A stretch of DNA of 64,000 nucleotides from contig NC_045130.1 of the NCBI RefSeq assembly GCF_007655135.1, positions 11,594,001-11,658,000 of the forward strand. The letters run 5' to 3'. This DNA is from Punica granatum. Lineage: Eukaryota; Streptophyta; Magnoliopsida; Myrtales; Lythraceae. Both the position numbers and the translations under genes were made by a program. Of the stretch, positions 40,621 through 53,158 are shown piece by piece; the stretch's first letter is position 1; each line of letters starts with the position of its first letter. Below the pieces are notes generated by a model. That model did not search any database. It was not told the origin of the DNA and worked only from the letters and a program-made list of their open reading frames with translations.

Positions 40621-42330
40621 TCACAAGAATCTGGGAAGCATATCCATGTCAAAGTTCAACGGGTTGATGGATCCAAAAAAGTTGTCCATTTCGTACTTGA
40701 ATGAGTCCAAGAAGAGTCCCAGCGAGAGCCCGGCTTTCCAGTAATTAAACAAGGTAATTACGCTCCTGATGTTACTGAATAGAGGAAGAGAAGCCTTGTA
40801 CATGAGCGCCCCGATCCCCTCAACAACCACAACAGCCAATGCAGCAGAAAGAATGTCCCAGTCTCCTGTTTGCCCAATAACGGTTGCAAAGGCTGTTGCA
40901 CAATAGAAACCCACCAGGAAGAAGAGTAATTTTATTGGGAAGTTTTTCCTTATCACCTGGATTTTATCACCTAGCTTAGATTGGATATTCCGAATTGCCC
41001 TGAGTAATCGGGTCCCACCATTCGTGCCGTTCATGGACGAGGGGTCCAACCCACTGCTGCCATCCGCAATGCTCTGAATAGACCAGGGCATTTTCCTGCA
41101 AAACAGGAACTTAAGTATGTTGATCAGACACTCAATTCAAAGAATTTTACCGTCTTTGGAATTGGTAAGTGCAAGCAAGATAATAAAGGAACAGAGAAGA
41201 CAGCAAGAACAACACGAACAAGCCGCATCCTGGGGCCTTATGAATGCTATATAAAGACAAAGAACTTGCAACTGAGAAGTAAAATATCAATTCAGCTTTG
41301 TGTTCAGTGTCAGAATAAGACAGCCATGCCATTCAAAATGGGGATAAACTGGTACTTCCAATCCACCAACTTGACAACTGTTGCTTACAAAGCTTCGAAG
41401 AAGAAGCTTCTCTAGTTCAGATATACAGGTCCATGCTAAAGTGCAAAAGGATAGCAATGAGAATAAGTTTCAAAGTCGTTGCACATAAGAAGCTCCAACC
41501 AACAAGTACAAATCTGTCATACGTTCTCAACAAGTCTTTGCTAATAGAGGCACCAAGGATCACTAGAAAACATTTTAATAAAATCTGTAGGTCTAATAGT
41601 ACACTGACTTGCATCGGCAGCATATCTAAATTAAGGATGAGGATGCTCCTTATCATCAAGTTGTTTCTACAAGAGAATCTAGACAACCAAAATGGAAGGG
41701 TAAACAACTACCAAAATTTGTTGAGTCAAAGACTACTTAATCAAGAAACCGCAAGAGATGCAATGTTATTTGCTTGACAGAGTCAAATACCTCCTTAGTA
41801 TTTTGGGACTGTCTGCAAATGCCATGAGTGATCAGAGACCGCACTCGACGGTACGTTGCGAACATAGCAGGATTAGTATATTTTCGTCAAGACGAGCCAT
41901 AGTTTGAAAGTGGAGTTATTTTTTTTTTTCCTTTTAGTGTTTAATTAATACACGTTCTCCTAAGCCCCTTAAAGTCCTCTACTAGAACCATTATGATTCA
42001 AAGAAAACACTGGAAGAATCATACTCATCCGACTCGGCAGCAATAATACATAATTTTTCTATCTGAATGGTCACAATCATGACAATATCATTCGAAAAAT
42101 AGCTAATTTTCAATACTAATTCCACCAAGAACTTACTTAAAACTTTTGGAAAGTGAAGGCTGGGTCATGTTCGAGGAACCGAATCGGAAACAGGGTTCTC
42201 GGCCAAAGAAAGCCGTAGTCTTGGGACAGCATCCCGGTAAGCCGAAAACTGCAATTCCTGGTCTTTGATGCGTCGAAGATAATGAGTCAACTTTTGGTAG
42301 AATATTGGGGGGCATCCCGGAGACATCCAT
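40621..42330 (-). CDS. YCF20-like protein, chloroplast (DUF565)
   Basis: Nuclear homolog of the plastid ycf20 frame; Arabidopsis members (NPQ6/NPQ7 group) affect non-photochemical quenching, with unknown biochemistry. Two coding exons (42330-42137 and 41095-40621) join in frame to 222 aa. Residues 1-66 have few acidic residues and look like a transit peptide. The second exon carries NFPIKLLFFLVGFYCATAFA, then TGDWDILSAALAVVVVEGIG and FNYWKAGLSLGLFLDSFKY, three hydrophobic segments that make up the YCF20 domain. A CTACAG|GATTGG acceptor eight bases before the ATG and a donor near 42488 suggest a non-coding first exon (about 42489-42660) containing a short (CTG)n run. The frame is intact, so the gene is probably functional. 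Confidence 0.88.
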
Positions 42331-45300
42331 AGCCAATCCTGTAGCATCAGGACCTTAACAATCAGGACATGCTGATAACAGACGGTGACGACGACCCAAG
42401 AGTATAACAGAGGTCAAATTCAATCACTAATTAGGCCGGAAAACGGTGCAATTCACCAGAACCCTAGAATGAGAATGAGAATGAGCACCTGTTGCAGCTA
42501 CAGAGACTTAGAGAGCTACGTCGCAGAGCAGACAGCGAGGACGATCGGGAAGGGAGGGAAAGGAAGGGGCGCATTCAAGGCTCGCCGTCGAGCAGCTGCT
42601 GCTGCTGCTCAGCGTAGGAGAGAGACTTTCATCTTCAGGCGAGGCGAGCTCCCGCAAAGATTCACCGGATAAGCTATGTAATGTACCATCAAATATTGAA
42701 TTTATTTTTTTTAAGTGCATAATGGTATTCGAAAATTCAATTGAAATTTAATTCAATTATCGTCAAATATTGGCTTTAGTCACTGGTTTCTACTTGGTTC
42801 GGTTATTCAATCTTTTCTTTTTTTACCGTAAAAGGAAAGATTACACAAACCGTAATATATAACTCGGGAAGATCTATGTTGCAATTAATTTGAGATGATT
42901 GCATCATGTATGCAAATAAAGGACTTGAAACCGCTTTGTGATTGCATCATAGGATTTTGAATACAATTTTGTGAAAGGTCAGTCAGAGTTTTTTTATTTT
43001 TTTTCTTTTAAAATATGACATACTTTCAATGAATTGGAGTATATCTTTCAACATGCAGAAAGACTGAAAAATGCTGTTGTATTTTTAAAAAATAATAAAA
43101 AAAGAACATAAAAGAAATAAAATCCAAAAATGGGAACGTTCAACTATGAGTCCACAACTCGATCAGAAGAAACAGTGTGGCAAAAACTCAATGCACGGTC
43201 CACTTCCCACATCTATGCTTTTCTAATAAAAAACAGAATGAGCTTGGAGTCCATCTACCAAATTCCACCTTCACTTGATGGCTACTACTTGTGGTATGGA
43301 AGCTATTATCAATGAAATAAATAGCCAACGTAATGAAGTTTAGGAGAAAAATTGTTTCATCAAATAAGAAAGACGCAAGTTACTAAATTAATTAAGAACT
43401 TCGGGGAAAAAAATTGCCAATTAATAGAAAGCATGTGATAATAAAGTGGATGAAATGATGACATGCCGACCATATTTGTTGATTCCATTTTTCAAACTCC
43501 AACTCAATTATGCAAAATCATCGAATAGCTTTGTTTAGTCAAGAAAGAAAGAAAGAAAAAAAAAAACCGTAACACCCAATTATGTATATACCATGCAACA
43601 TTCGACTTTTCTCCAAAAGAAAATAGAAGAAAGCCTATCTCAGCTTTTTTTAGTTCGAACAGCATCAATTGGAGCTCTAAATCTCTCATGCATATAATTT
43701 TTTCATTTGGAATTTAAAATTCCATCTATGAGAATACGCAAATATCTCGTTAGCAATGCAACATCCAACATCCTTGACCCCACAAAGTAGTGGAAAACTA
43801 CATAAACACTTTAAACTGATCTGCTTTAAATCGGCAAGAGAGTCCATACCGATCTAATTGATCACAAAAGCGAGCAAGTAAAATGACAATACAAACTATT
43901 AAAAGTTTCCAAACAGTCATCGTAGTATCCGGTACTCACAAATTGAAGGAGATAAAATGGGTCTAGTCTACTATATCAAAGCTTAATGCCGACGCACTCA
44001 CGCCATTATTACGTGAAACCAGCAAGTTTAACATCGCTTAAGCAAAGAGTGACAGGGAGAATAGGAAGCGAAGACATGATAGAAATATGTCGTGTTCCGG
44101 TATGGCTTGTAAATGGAAGCGACGACACGTCGAAAGCATTGTGAGCACAAAAGGCAGGGAGTTTGGTTTGAAAGGGCAGCACTATGTGCAAAGTTGGAGG
44201 GTCTAGGGGCACAAGTTACCTTAGCAATTTTACTTGAGTTCTCTCAAGTGGAGTCGACAGAAGACTGGTCCATCGATAGGAATGTTCAGCATCGTTCCAA
44301 AAGTTCCCTAGGAATAGCGACCATAGACACTGGCGCCGAAAGGCACAATGTAAGCAATGGATTGAGTGAAGCCTCAGTGGATAGATGGATCAATCGAAAA
44401 TGAACAGATCATCGGGTGAAAGGGCCTGTTGCAATTATTATTTATTATTTTATGAAAAAAATTTAGGTATAGTTATTACCAAATATAATAATAATGATTG
44501 AGGACTCACTTCTGAAAGATGACGTTAACCTCGTGTAACCTTGTACACGTAGAGTTCTCACTTGAAACACTCAAGATTATTGCTTTTTTACTTTTTGAGC
44601 TTTTCCTTGGTCTTAAAAAGCATGCTTCACATTAGTCCATGAGCCTAGTCCCAGCTTGGTCCCCAGTGTAGAATGTCTTTCTTGCGTATCTATATATTTA
44701 TTTTTTACCAGTAATTACACTACATCTCGTGACTGTAACACTTGACATTATAGAAAAGGAATAGACGATTGAATGTCATATTATATTACATTATATACAG
44801 AAGAGGGGATACCATTGTCATATTTGTTTGCTATTTAATTTAGTTTTTATTTCAAATTTAGGATGAAAAATTCATATCGCATTTACATATCGACCATCCA
44901 CTCTCTCATCTCTCCCATCTGACGCTAGTAACTTTGGAAAACTTTCTTTTTGGTCAGATTTCCAATTAAGGTGTTTCTGGTGTCTATAAAGCTAATTCAA
45001 AATTTTACAGTTCGGAAACAACAGATAAGTAAAGAAAAAAAAAATGACACAAACAACTGCGATCGAAATTCTAATTTTATCATAAGGACAAAATTGCAAA
45101 TAGCGATATCTATTGAGTCGTTCAATGAAATTGAGTGTCATAAAATCCTATAACTTCCTTAAAACCTTCAGAGTCCAATCATATCCAAATAACTAACCAT
45201 ACCCTGTAAAACTACAAAGATATCTAACGGTAACGTTAATTATCTATCATACTAGAGAGAGAGAGGGGTTGAACTTGGTTGTTAATAGCAATTCATACTA

Positions 45301-45896
45301 GTGATGGAAAGAATTTGCGATTGACCGAGTCCTCACTATAGACTCGATACCGATAAGTCTATATGTACCATTCGAACGTTTCAAAAATTGAGGAACACCA
45401 GAACTTCTCATCCACCCCACAAGATGTCCATTAAATAACTCCTGACCCTCGTATATCATCCATTCCTAAATTAACGGGACAATGAGCGGAAGAGGAGACA
45501 CCAAAATTCAAGGAACTCATGTCCCATCGGTGAAAAGGTAGATAACATAATTGTTCTTTTGCTATTCCTGACGTTGGCAGGAAGATTAGACCCAAATTGT
45601 CAACCTTCTATTTTCAGACAATTTCCAACTCATTTCATTTCTTATGCTTTTGAGTTTTGACTCTCGTCCTTGATCTATTTCAACTGCTGGAGAGAAACGA
45701 AACGATTCTCCTCTCCTTTCATCTTCCTTCCTCTGCTCTCATAAAACAACCTGGCATTGCCTGTAGATGGAGTCGGAAGATCTGATTCTTGCTACGGTAG
45801 CTCGAAAAATTGACTAGTAGGAAAAGAAACATAGAAACATCCAGCTTAATAGCCATATTTTTCGATATATCCGGGATCGTGTTATATCGGAACATA
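42331..45896. other. Spacer between the divergent YCF20-like and GAE4-type genes
   Basis: The first 330 bp are the YCF20-like leader and promoter. The remainder is AT-rich with no recognised gene. A block at about 43980-44400 is less AT-rich and open in two directions (96 codons on plus, 67 on minus), but neither product has a known motif. The last 200 bp before 45897 should be the GAE leader. Confidence 0.5.
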
Positions 45897-47207
45897 ATGC
45901 CCAAGTCCTCCCATTTCAATGAATCCCCGCCAACTCCAGGCAAGTTCAAGATGGAGAAGTCCTCCTACGCTCACCGGCTCCGGTCCCGCTCCTCCATCGG
46001 GAAGATCGTGCTCTGGTCCCTCCTCGCCCTTGGCCTGATCCTCCTCGTCTTCATGCGGTCCCAGTCCCTCCGCCAGCCCGGGTTCAACCCCACAGGCCAC
46101 TACTTCAGCAGCAGCTACAAGTGGGGCGGATCCTCCTGGGAGAAGCAGGTCCGCTCCTCGGCCAAGGTCGGGTCCCGTAACGGGATGACTGTGCTCGTGA
46201 CAGGGGCTGCCGGGTTCGTCGGGATTCACGCGTCCTCCGCCCTCAAGCGCCGGGGAGATGGGGTCGTGGGCCTTGACAACTTCAACAATTACTACGACCC
46301 GTCCCTCAAGCGAGCCCGTCAGGCCCTCCTCGAGAAGGCCGGGGTCTTCATCGTGGAGGGAGACATCAACGATGAGGCCCTCTTGAGGAAGCTCTTCGAG
46401 CTGGTGCCTTTCACCCACGTGATGCATTTAGCGGCCCAAGCTGGCGTTCGGTACGCTATGGAGAACCCGAGCTCTTACGTCCACAGTAATATTGCCGGTT
46501 TCGTTAGCCTCCTTGAGGTCTGCAAGTCAGTAAACCCACAACCTTCTATTGTGTGGGCATCCTCTAGCTCTGTCTACGGACTCAACTCGAAAGTGCCCTT
46601 CTCCGAAAAGGACCGAACCGATCAACCAGCCAGCTTGTATGCAGCCACCAAGAAGGCTGGGGAGGAGATCGCCCACACTTACAACCACATCTACGGGCTC
46701 TCACTCACGGGGCTGCGGTTCTTCACCGTCTACGGGCCCTGGGGTAGGCCCGACATGGCCTACTTCTTCTTCACAAGGGACATCCTCAAGGGCAAGGCGA
46801 TTCCGATCTTCGAGGGAGCAAATCATGGCACAGTTGCAAGGGACTTTACTTTCATCGATGACATCGTGAGGGGATGTTTAGCGTCTCTGGACACATCAGA
46901 GAAGAGCACGGGAAGCGGCGGTAAGAAGAAGGGACCTGCACAATTGCGGGTCTACAATCTCGGGAACACCTCCCCCGTGCCAGTGGGTGATCTGGTCAGC
47001 ATATTGGAGAGGCTATTGAAAGTCAAGGCGAACAGAAAGATAATGACGCTTCCTCGGAACGGCGATGTCCAGTTCACGCACGCGAACATTAGCCTGGCCC
47101 ATAAAGAGCTCGGGTACATGCCCACGACCGATCTGCAGACGGGGCTGAAGAAGTTTGTGTCGTGGTACCTGAGATTCTATGCCAGCGGGAAGAAGAGCGG
47201 CAGCTGA
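45897..47207 (+). CDS. GAE4: UDP-glucuronate 4-epimerase (GAE3/GAE4 type), Golgi membrane
   Basis: Interconverts UDP-glucuronate and UDP-galacturonate in the Golgi, feeding pectin synthesis. A single 1311-bp exon encodes 436 aa; GAE genes are usually intronless. Residues 1-35 are cytosolic, with TPGKFKMEKSSYAHRLR as in GAE3/GAE4; 36-54 form a signal anchor; the lumenal SDR-type epimerase domain follows. Seen: NAD-binding GAAGFVG (103-109), LDNFNNYYDPSLKRAR (126-141), HLAAQAGVRYAMENP, the catalytic Ser region ASSSSVYG (221-228) and YAATK with Tyr248 and Lys252, then GLRFFTVYGPWGRPDMAYF. 45897 is the first ATG in frame; the frame is open upstream but contains no other ATG. It is the most GC-rich gene here, especially over its first 400 bp. 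It converges with the glycosyltransferase gene 1.05 kb away. Confidence 0.97.
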   Translation: MPKSSHFNESPPTPGKFKMEKSSYAHRLRSRSSIGKIVLWSLLALGLILLVFMRSQSLRQPGFNPTGHYFSSSYKWGGSSWEKQVRSSAKVGSRNGMTVLVTGAAGFVGIHASSALKRRGDGVVGLDNFNNYYDPSLKRARQALLEKAGVFIVEGDINDEALLRKLFELVPFTHVMHLAAQAGVRYAMENPSSYVHSNIAGFVSLLEVCKSVNPQPSIVWASSSSVYGLNSKVPFSEKDRTDQPASLYAATKKAGEEIAHTYNHIYGLSLTGLRFFTVYGPWGRPDMAYFFFTRDILKGKAIPIFEGANHGTVARDFTFIDDIVRGCLASLDTSEKSTGSGGKKKGPAQLRVYNLGNTSPVPVGDLVSILERLLKVKANRKIMTLPRNGDVQFTHANISLAHKELGYMPTTDLQTGLKKFVSWYLRFYASGKKSGS

Positions 47208-48260
47208 TACTATCCTGGTAATTCGAGCCGAGGCTTTGTTCATCAGTTCGCTTGAGAATCTTATCCATTTGTGGTACTTGTGATTGTTGGTGAGTATTAA
47301 CACGATGGCTTACGCCTCAAGGAAGCACTTTAAGCATAAGTGTTGCGGCGACTCGGGCAATGTTTTCCAAGCGGTTTCCGAACCTGAAGGATTTGTTTGG
47401 TGCAGTCTCAGCAATGTGGAAGAGTTAAATAGTAATCAGCGGCAGATTGATCACAATGTAATTTCAACAAACAAGAAAACTATCTATCATTAGATTCTAT
47501 AGTTGCTTTTGATTTTCAAGTTGCAGAAATTCTCTTGGATGTTTTAGGGCTTGAAATTGTAAAGAGCTTCCAACGTTTGACTGCATGCTTAAAAGGATTC
47601 TCTTGGCTTTGCGATTATCATGTCCTGATCCTTCTACTGATACTCTTGGCATGAAATAAGGTGTAAACGAGCCAAGCTCGAGCTTAAATATTAAGACTCG
47701 ATGAAGTTTCGAGCCCAAATTTATATGGTCAAGTCGATCTCGAGTAACATAGTACTGAGGTCTGACTAGGCTTGATTGCGACCCAAGGTGAAATTGATAC
47801 CTACAGCTAGAATGGCAGCAGCAGCAGATTAATTGTGACTAAGTAACAACACTTTTGGCAGGTTTCATTCTTCAAGGCAAGAAGAGTGATTAAAACAAGA
47901 TTACAACTGTTCATGATTCTTAACAGCACATTATATGTATCAAGGTGGAATTCCAAATAACTGGCTAAATGTCATCCCTCTTCGGGTGCGGATTCATGAG
48001 ACATGCCCATACGACATGGAGTACTCTATCGATTTGACATATCTTAAAGAAACAAAAGAAGAAAAGAACAATTATTTTAGTATTTTCACATGACAAAAAC
48101 AATGGGTTAGAGATAATTGACCAAACACGTAATGTTCACTCAGCTGTGTAAATGAAGCTAAATCGACCGAGCTCTTTTTTGCTAAAACATTTCCCTCAAT
48201 GGCTGTTCCCCTTAAAGAAAAATGGAATTTCAGTGCATAAACAACTAAAGCCCATGCAGA
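47208..48260. other. Convergent 3' spacer between the GAE4-type and glycosyltransferase genes
   Basis: Holds both 3' UTRs. No other gene, RNA or clear repeat is seen apart from a short (CAG)n run near 47816. Confidence 0.55.
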
Positions 48261-51200
48261 TCAGAAATCATACTTTGTTCTTCCACTGCTCAATACGAGG
48301 CACAACATATCAGAAATATCAGCGGTTGAGGTATAGAAGTTCCAGGATTCGAGCATCAAGCGTTTTCTTGATCCTTTGAAGTGCACAACCTGTAGCAATT
48401 GAAACAGGCGAGTATGATAAGAAAAGTTAGCCACGTAATCCTGTAAAATTGCATTAGGAAAAAGAAAAAAAAAATTCCGAGGTGTTCTGACTACATCAAC
48501 TTTCAAAGCCTTTTCCAACCATCCATCTTGACCAGGAATGAATATCCTAGCACAATCTGCTTACTGGAACACCAGATCATCAATTGAATGCATTGTAATG
48601 TCAGCCCTTGCTTAGAATGGGTTGGTCAGGTGGATTCTATCTTTAACTGTGAGGTTCATACTTTGTACTGGTCCTTTTCACCATAGAGTAGAGTTGGATT
48701 TTTATTTTAATTGGTTTGTAATGATCGTGTTGTTGAATTATGAGAAAAAATGTGAAAAAGTAATGAATAATTGAGAGAAAGTAATGCTTGCGTTGTTGAA
48801 TTGTGAAAAAAGTAATGAATAGTTAAGAAAAAGTAATGATTGTGTTGTTGAATTGTAGAAAAAAGTAATGAATAGGTCAGAGAATTTCGTATTAAAAATT
48901 AAATTGAATGGTTAAAAAAAGAAAAAATAATAATTGTGTTGTTGAATTGAAGATAAGTGGAATAGAGTTAATTAAAATTGGTTTTACAGACCAAACGAGA
49001 TATTCCGAAATAATCCTCCACTATTTGGTTTTGGTTTTACAAATCTGGTTGAACCCGTCAAGTGGCCAATTTGATGTCCAGTGTCATTTTGAAAATGGTC
49101 ATATAGCAATTAAAAGGGTAACAAGCATATATAGTTCAGATATCAATACCTTGACATCCAAGGGCATGCCATGGAACTGACCCGCCCCCTCAGGTGGGGT
49201 CCAGTTGTAGATTGCACACGGCAAAAAGAGAACAGAACCACTGCCAATGTCTTGCATAAAAGGTTCCGATCTGGTATATCTCTTTACATCAAAAGAAGGC
49301 TCAGAAGCCACGACCCATGCAAGAGCCAACTGATCTCCAAGCATTCGAGAAGCACTCATGTACTTGGAAGTGTAAGCTTCCAACACTTTCCGTAAGAATG
49401 CTGTTGCCCTACATTTAGTTTCAGGCCATAATCTCATTTGTTAATCATCTCTGAGAGATAAACATAGTGAAATTAGAAAGGAACCTTGCTCATGTAACAC
49501 AATTTTCAACGATAAGAAAGAGTATGAAGAGGAGGTTGATCATAGAAATAAAAGAATTTTCAAAGAAGCACCAGCAGTGTCTAGATGTCGTATGTCCTAG
49601 GCTTCTTCTCAGTCCTAAGGGCCAAAACTGCAATAGCTTAACAATAAAAGTAGAAAACTCTAGCTTGGAAAACTTGACAGGAGAAGCGAGTCAGATGGAT
49701 CATTAGAATACTGAACCAAACCCCCAGCTGGTTTTTAAAGGAAATAAGATTTGCAAATGATCCCATAACTAGCTGGTGCATGGTTTTCCTAAAGAACTAC
49801 CATGGCTTGATGTATACCTGTCTCTGCTCCATGAAAAATTTATGAAGTTAATATTTTGTGATTATTGTTAACTCTTTCTTTTTACACAAACCGCTTGCAC
49901 CAATTGTAACTCTTACTAAACCCATATACCAATATTTGATTGGTCAATATCTGTTCCAGTTCTGTCCAGAAAACTACTCAATTTGCAGCTTGTTTTGGCC
50001 ACATTCTTAAGCCCTAGAAGGGGATCTATTTGTCCAAAAATTAATAAAATAGCAGATACAGCTTAGATCTTCAGTCATCTAAGTTAATTTGCAGCTAAAG
50101 TGAAGCTCTACTATTTCAGCTATTCAGCTATGATTAAAATGCAAAGGGCGAACAAGCATATGAATCATTGATATACAAATACCTTGTGATTCCATCACGT
50201 GTACCCCGGACTGCAATACACCCTGAATTAAGGGGTTGTTGCTTGTTATTCCGAAAGGTCAGGGCCAGATGAAAGTCAGGATAGTCGTGAAATATCTGCC
50301 CCAGATCATCCACAACTGCTATGTCTGAGTCAGTGAAGATGTAATGATGCACATCCTTCTGATTATGTTCCTTGAGCTTTTTCTCTAGAAAAGCCTGAAG
50401 AAGAGAAGAAATAGTCAAATCAGATACACTTCAAGAAATTAGCTGCAAGTTGTGAAGAGATTTTGATGTAAGAATCTCTGATGGAAAAACCCTTTTGTAC
50501 AAAAACATCTACGAGAATTTTCTCGTGATCATCTGGAACTAGTAGAAAATTTATATTGCAACTCTAAAGGCTAATATGTTTCTCATAAAAAAAGATATAT
50601 ACGATGTCTCCATATAGTTTTGATGCATAATGCTCTTACAATGTAGGACCTGATTCTTTGAAGCATCAACTTCTCTCGTGAATATTCACCTTGAATTGGA
50701 TACACAGAAACCCCTCTCCTATTTACATAAAGGTCGGAAGCAGGATCAGTAAGAATAATAACATCGCTCTGAGGCATTGTCTCCTGCAAAATGGAGATAA
50801 ATCAAACTTAAATAAACCTTCTGAAGTTTAGCAAGGCAGTAATGGGAAAAACCATATTGGACAAGTACCGAAGTCGCATCAAATTATTTAACTACTGCAA
50901 TTCTACCGATGTAAAGTCATTATCCAAGAGGGGTTCATGAAATCAGTCAAAAAGTCACAACTCATGGATTCCAAACCTCTAAATAAAACAAGAATAACAT
51001 TAAAACAAGGCACTGTACAAAACCAATAACACGAATGTTATTAAAACATGGCACTGTAAGAAAAACCAATACACGAATATTGAGCCTGCTGACCATCTAC
51101 TGTTAGAATGCCCTCATAAGTTGCTTCATGTTAAGGGAGAAAAAAGAGTTCACCAAAAAAAAAAAAAATAGAGAAACAGAAAAGTAAAGAAAAGAAGATT

Positions 51201-52033
51201 CCCTGTTTTAAGAAAACTTGCAATGGGAAGACCAGAAAATTCATTTATTGTCCGCTGTCAACTTACTTCATCCGGAAGGAGGCAGATCTGAAGAAATGTC
51301 TCGAACAATATCCTTCCACAAATATTTGTATATCAGATTAAAATTTACCTGAATAAAGTTGACGAAGACATTTAAGATGGCCATTGCCCTCTCCACCTTA
51401 CTATATGATGTATTCCCAACAGTGACCCTCGATGCATCAGGGGAGGAGTTATAGACAGAAAAAACAGTAACAACAGATACGAGTTCCACGGCATTGACTC
51501 TGTGGTTGGTTGAAAACTGAGTCTTGTTGAGAGCTTTGGTGCCTGCAAATCATGCAGCAAGGAGAAAATCAATTTGGCTCAACTGCATATTCTCCTTCTC
51601 CTTCCCTTCCCTTCCCACTTTCACTCTTTTCAATCAAAAGAACATCAGTGCCTTCCATTGCCAATCTATTATATTGAAGAGCTTGTGGAATATAACAAAC
51701 TGATGCATCATCAGTAAAGGAAGTAAGAGCAAGGACCTTCACACTGTAAACGGTTAGACAAGCCTTGACCAGCAGCAGGTCCAAGAACCAGATGATCAAA
51801 CTTGTTCCCAGACTTCTTGGGCAGGCCTCGCTTGGTTGGTTCTTGCTGGAATTGCTTCACTGAAACAACAGAACATGTTCATCGTTAACGCTGCATTTGC
51901 CCACACGAAGTTCAAAGTAAATCGAGAAACAGAAACAGAGAAAGGATTCATCACCAGAAAATAGATGGGGAACGATGAACAGAAGAGGGAGGCAGATGAG
52001 GAAACGACGCCATCCACTGCAGAACACTCTCAT
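48261..52033 (-). CDS. GT-A-like glycosyltransferase, type II membrane protein of unknown acceptor
   Basis: Seven exons join in frame: 52033-51955, 51859-51737, 51542-51349, 50783-50640, 50394-50183, 49408-49150, 48389-48261 (379 aa). The start is supported by an in-frame stop seven codons upstream (TAA five codons before the ATG-proximal Phe/Leu stretch). Residues 1-8 are basic and 9-26 hydrophobic, a signal anchor as in Golgi transferases. FDHLVLGPAAGQGLSNRLQC, VTVFSVYN, PQSDVIILTDPASDL and the metal-type DSD (202-204, in IFTDSDIAVVDD) follow; then LNSGCIAVRG, LGDQLALAW and LPCAIYNWTPPEGAGQFHG near the C-terminus. The order DxD, NSG, DQ is that of nucleotide-diphospho-sugar transferases. 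I do not recognise a characterised member; sugar donor and acceptor are unknown. Its position between a GAE4-type gene and the tRNA 2'-phosphotransferase suggests orthology with Arabidopsis AT2G45320. Confidence 0.8.
48678..48998 (+). mobile_element. MITE family II, copy 3, in glycosyltransferase intron 6
   Basis: Contains four head-to-tail units on the theme GTGTTGTTGAATTGTGAAAA + AGTAATGAATAGTT (about 48727-48950), a terminal ACCAAACGAG on the right and a weakly preserved left end. It sits in the intron between exons 49408-49150 and 48389-48261. Confidence 0.72.
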
Positions 52034-53158
52034 GCCTAAAGAACCCTTTTATCTGCACCCCTTCCAGTGTTACGTTCACCTCGCTGGAGACCTGAAAACT
52101 CGATGACCCATTTCCGAATGAACAACAGCGGAGGCACTGGCAGCAGAACAACCTAAGGAACTTCAGAGAGGCAGAGACATCGTACCGTTCAAGGTCCTCT
52201 TTTCCCGGTAATGGCACCCTCAAACTCAAGCATCTGCTAGTCGATCGACACGATCCAACCAACTGTGGTGCTCCAGAAGACAAAATTTGGGAGCGAATGA
52301 TTTCGGGCACCAAAGCAGCGAATTTAAGCCGGAGCAAGAAGCCAGGAATTCCAATCCTGAAGAGATCAAGCTCGGAACTTGAAAGTGCATAACACACAGA
52401 GAAAGAGAACAGAGCAATGAGCGAGTAAGCAGTGAGAGTATAGATCTCCACGGGAGAGTGCTCTGCGCGTGGAAGCATTGCAGGCAGACTGTAGAGTGGG
52501 AAGGAGGCACCCAGGCATAGGCATGGGCATGGGCTCAGTGAGAAGCCATAGATGGGCCGGACAGACATCCTCTTTTGTATTTTCTTTTTTTCTTTTCCAG
52601 ATTGTATATTGTTTCTCTTTTCTTTTTTCTTTTCTTTTTTTTAAATGTATCACGATATCTGGAAACCAAATAGGTCCTGACTAATCCAGTTCGAGTCGGA
52701 TCGATTCACTGAAGAATAGAACTCTTCCAATCAATGATATTTTTCATTCAAAAGATTCGAACCGCTTTGCATATTATCATTTTTCACTAGCCAGTATGAT
52801 GCTAGGGGCGCACCAAAGTCGAGTTTGCACCCAAGCTGAATATGATCCGCAAAAGATTATAATATGAAGTAATTCATATGGTTTGGCATCTCTTTCCTTT
52901 AAATAAGGGTTTTGAGTTTCAATCTTGAAATTCACGAGTGAACAATTTTACATTTTAAAGTGCGGATCTATCCCAGACCTAGATTAGCTTGTGTGACTAC
53001 ATATTTTAAAATACAACCAGGTGACCGACAATATTTGTTTATTCACTATATTTGTTGGAAGTTGTGAGAAATGAGAATAGAACCGAATCAAGTAACTGAG
53101 AAATTGTTTGGTAGTGCCAATATATTGCAAAATGTGATTCCTATTGCCTAAACTTCAG
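52034..53158. other. Upstream region of the glycosyltransferase gene plus a SINE
   Basis: 52034-52570 is the leader and promoter side of the glycosyltransferase gene. It has a 200-codon open minus-strand frame without ATG-proximal homology, which I do not call a gene. A SINE lies at about 52625-52800. The rest shows nothing clear. Confidence 0.5.
52625..52800 (-). mobile_element. tRNA-derived SINE, copy 4 (degenerate)
   Basis: The minus strand reads CTGGCTAGTGAAAAATG, then GCGGTTCGAATC (box B), a body with CGACTCGAACTGGATTAGTC and AGGACCTATTTGGTTTCCAG as in copy 3, and an A-rich tail with G interruptions (52642-52625). Confidence 0.66.

Noticed and set aside
43980..44403. Opposed open frames of 96 and 67 codons
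   Set aside because: No recognised motif, no splice continuation and no similarity to the gene families in the window.
45810..45896. N-terminal extension of the epimerase by 29 codons
   Set aside because: The upstream frame is open but contains no ATG before 45897, and GAE proteins begin near this point.
45882..46427. A 181-codon frame antisense to the GAE4-type gene
   Set aside because: Antisense shadow of a GC-rich coding sequence; Gly/Glu/Pro composition and no homology.
51951..52568. A 205-codon open frame on the minus strand upstream of the glycosyltransferase
   Set aside because: It overlaps the leader and exon 1 in another frame, has no family resemblance, and is low-complexity Ser/Leu/Cys-rich.
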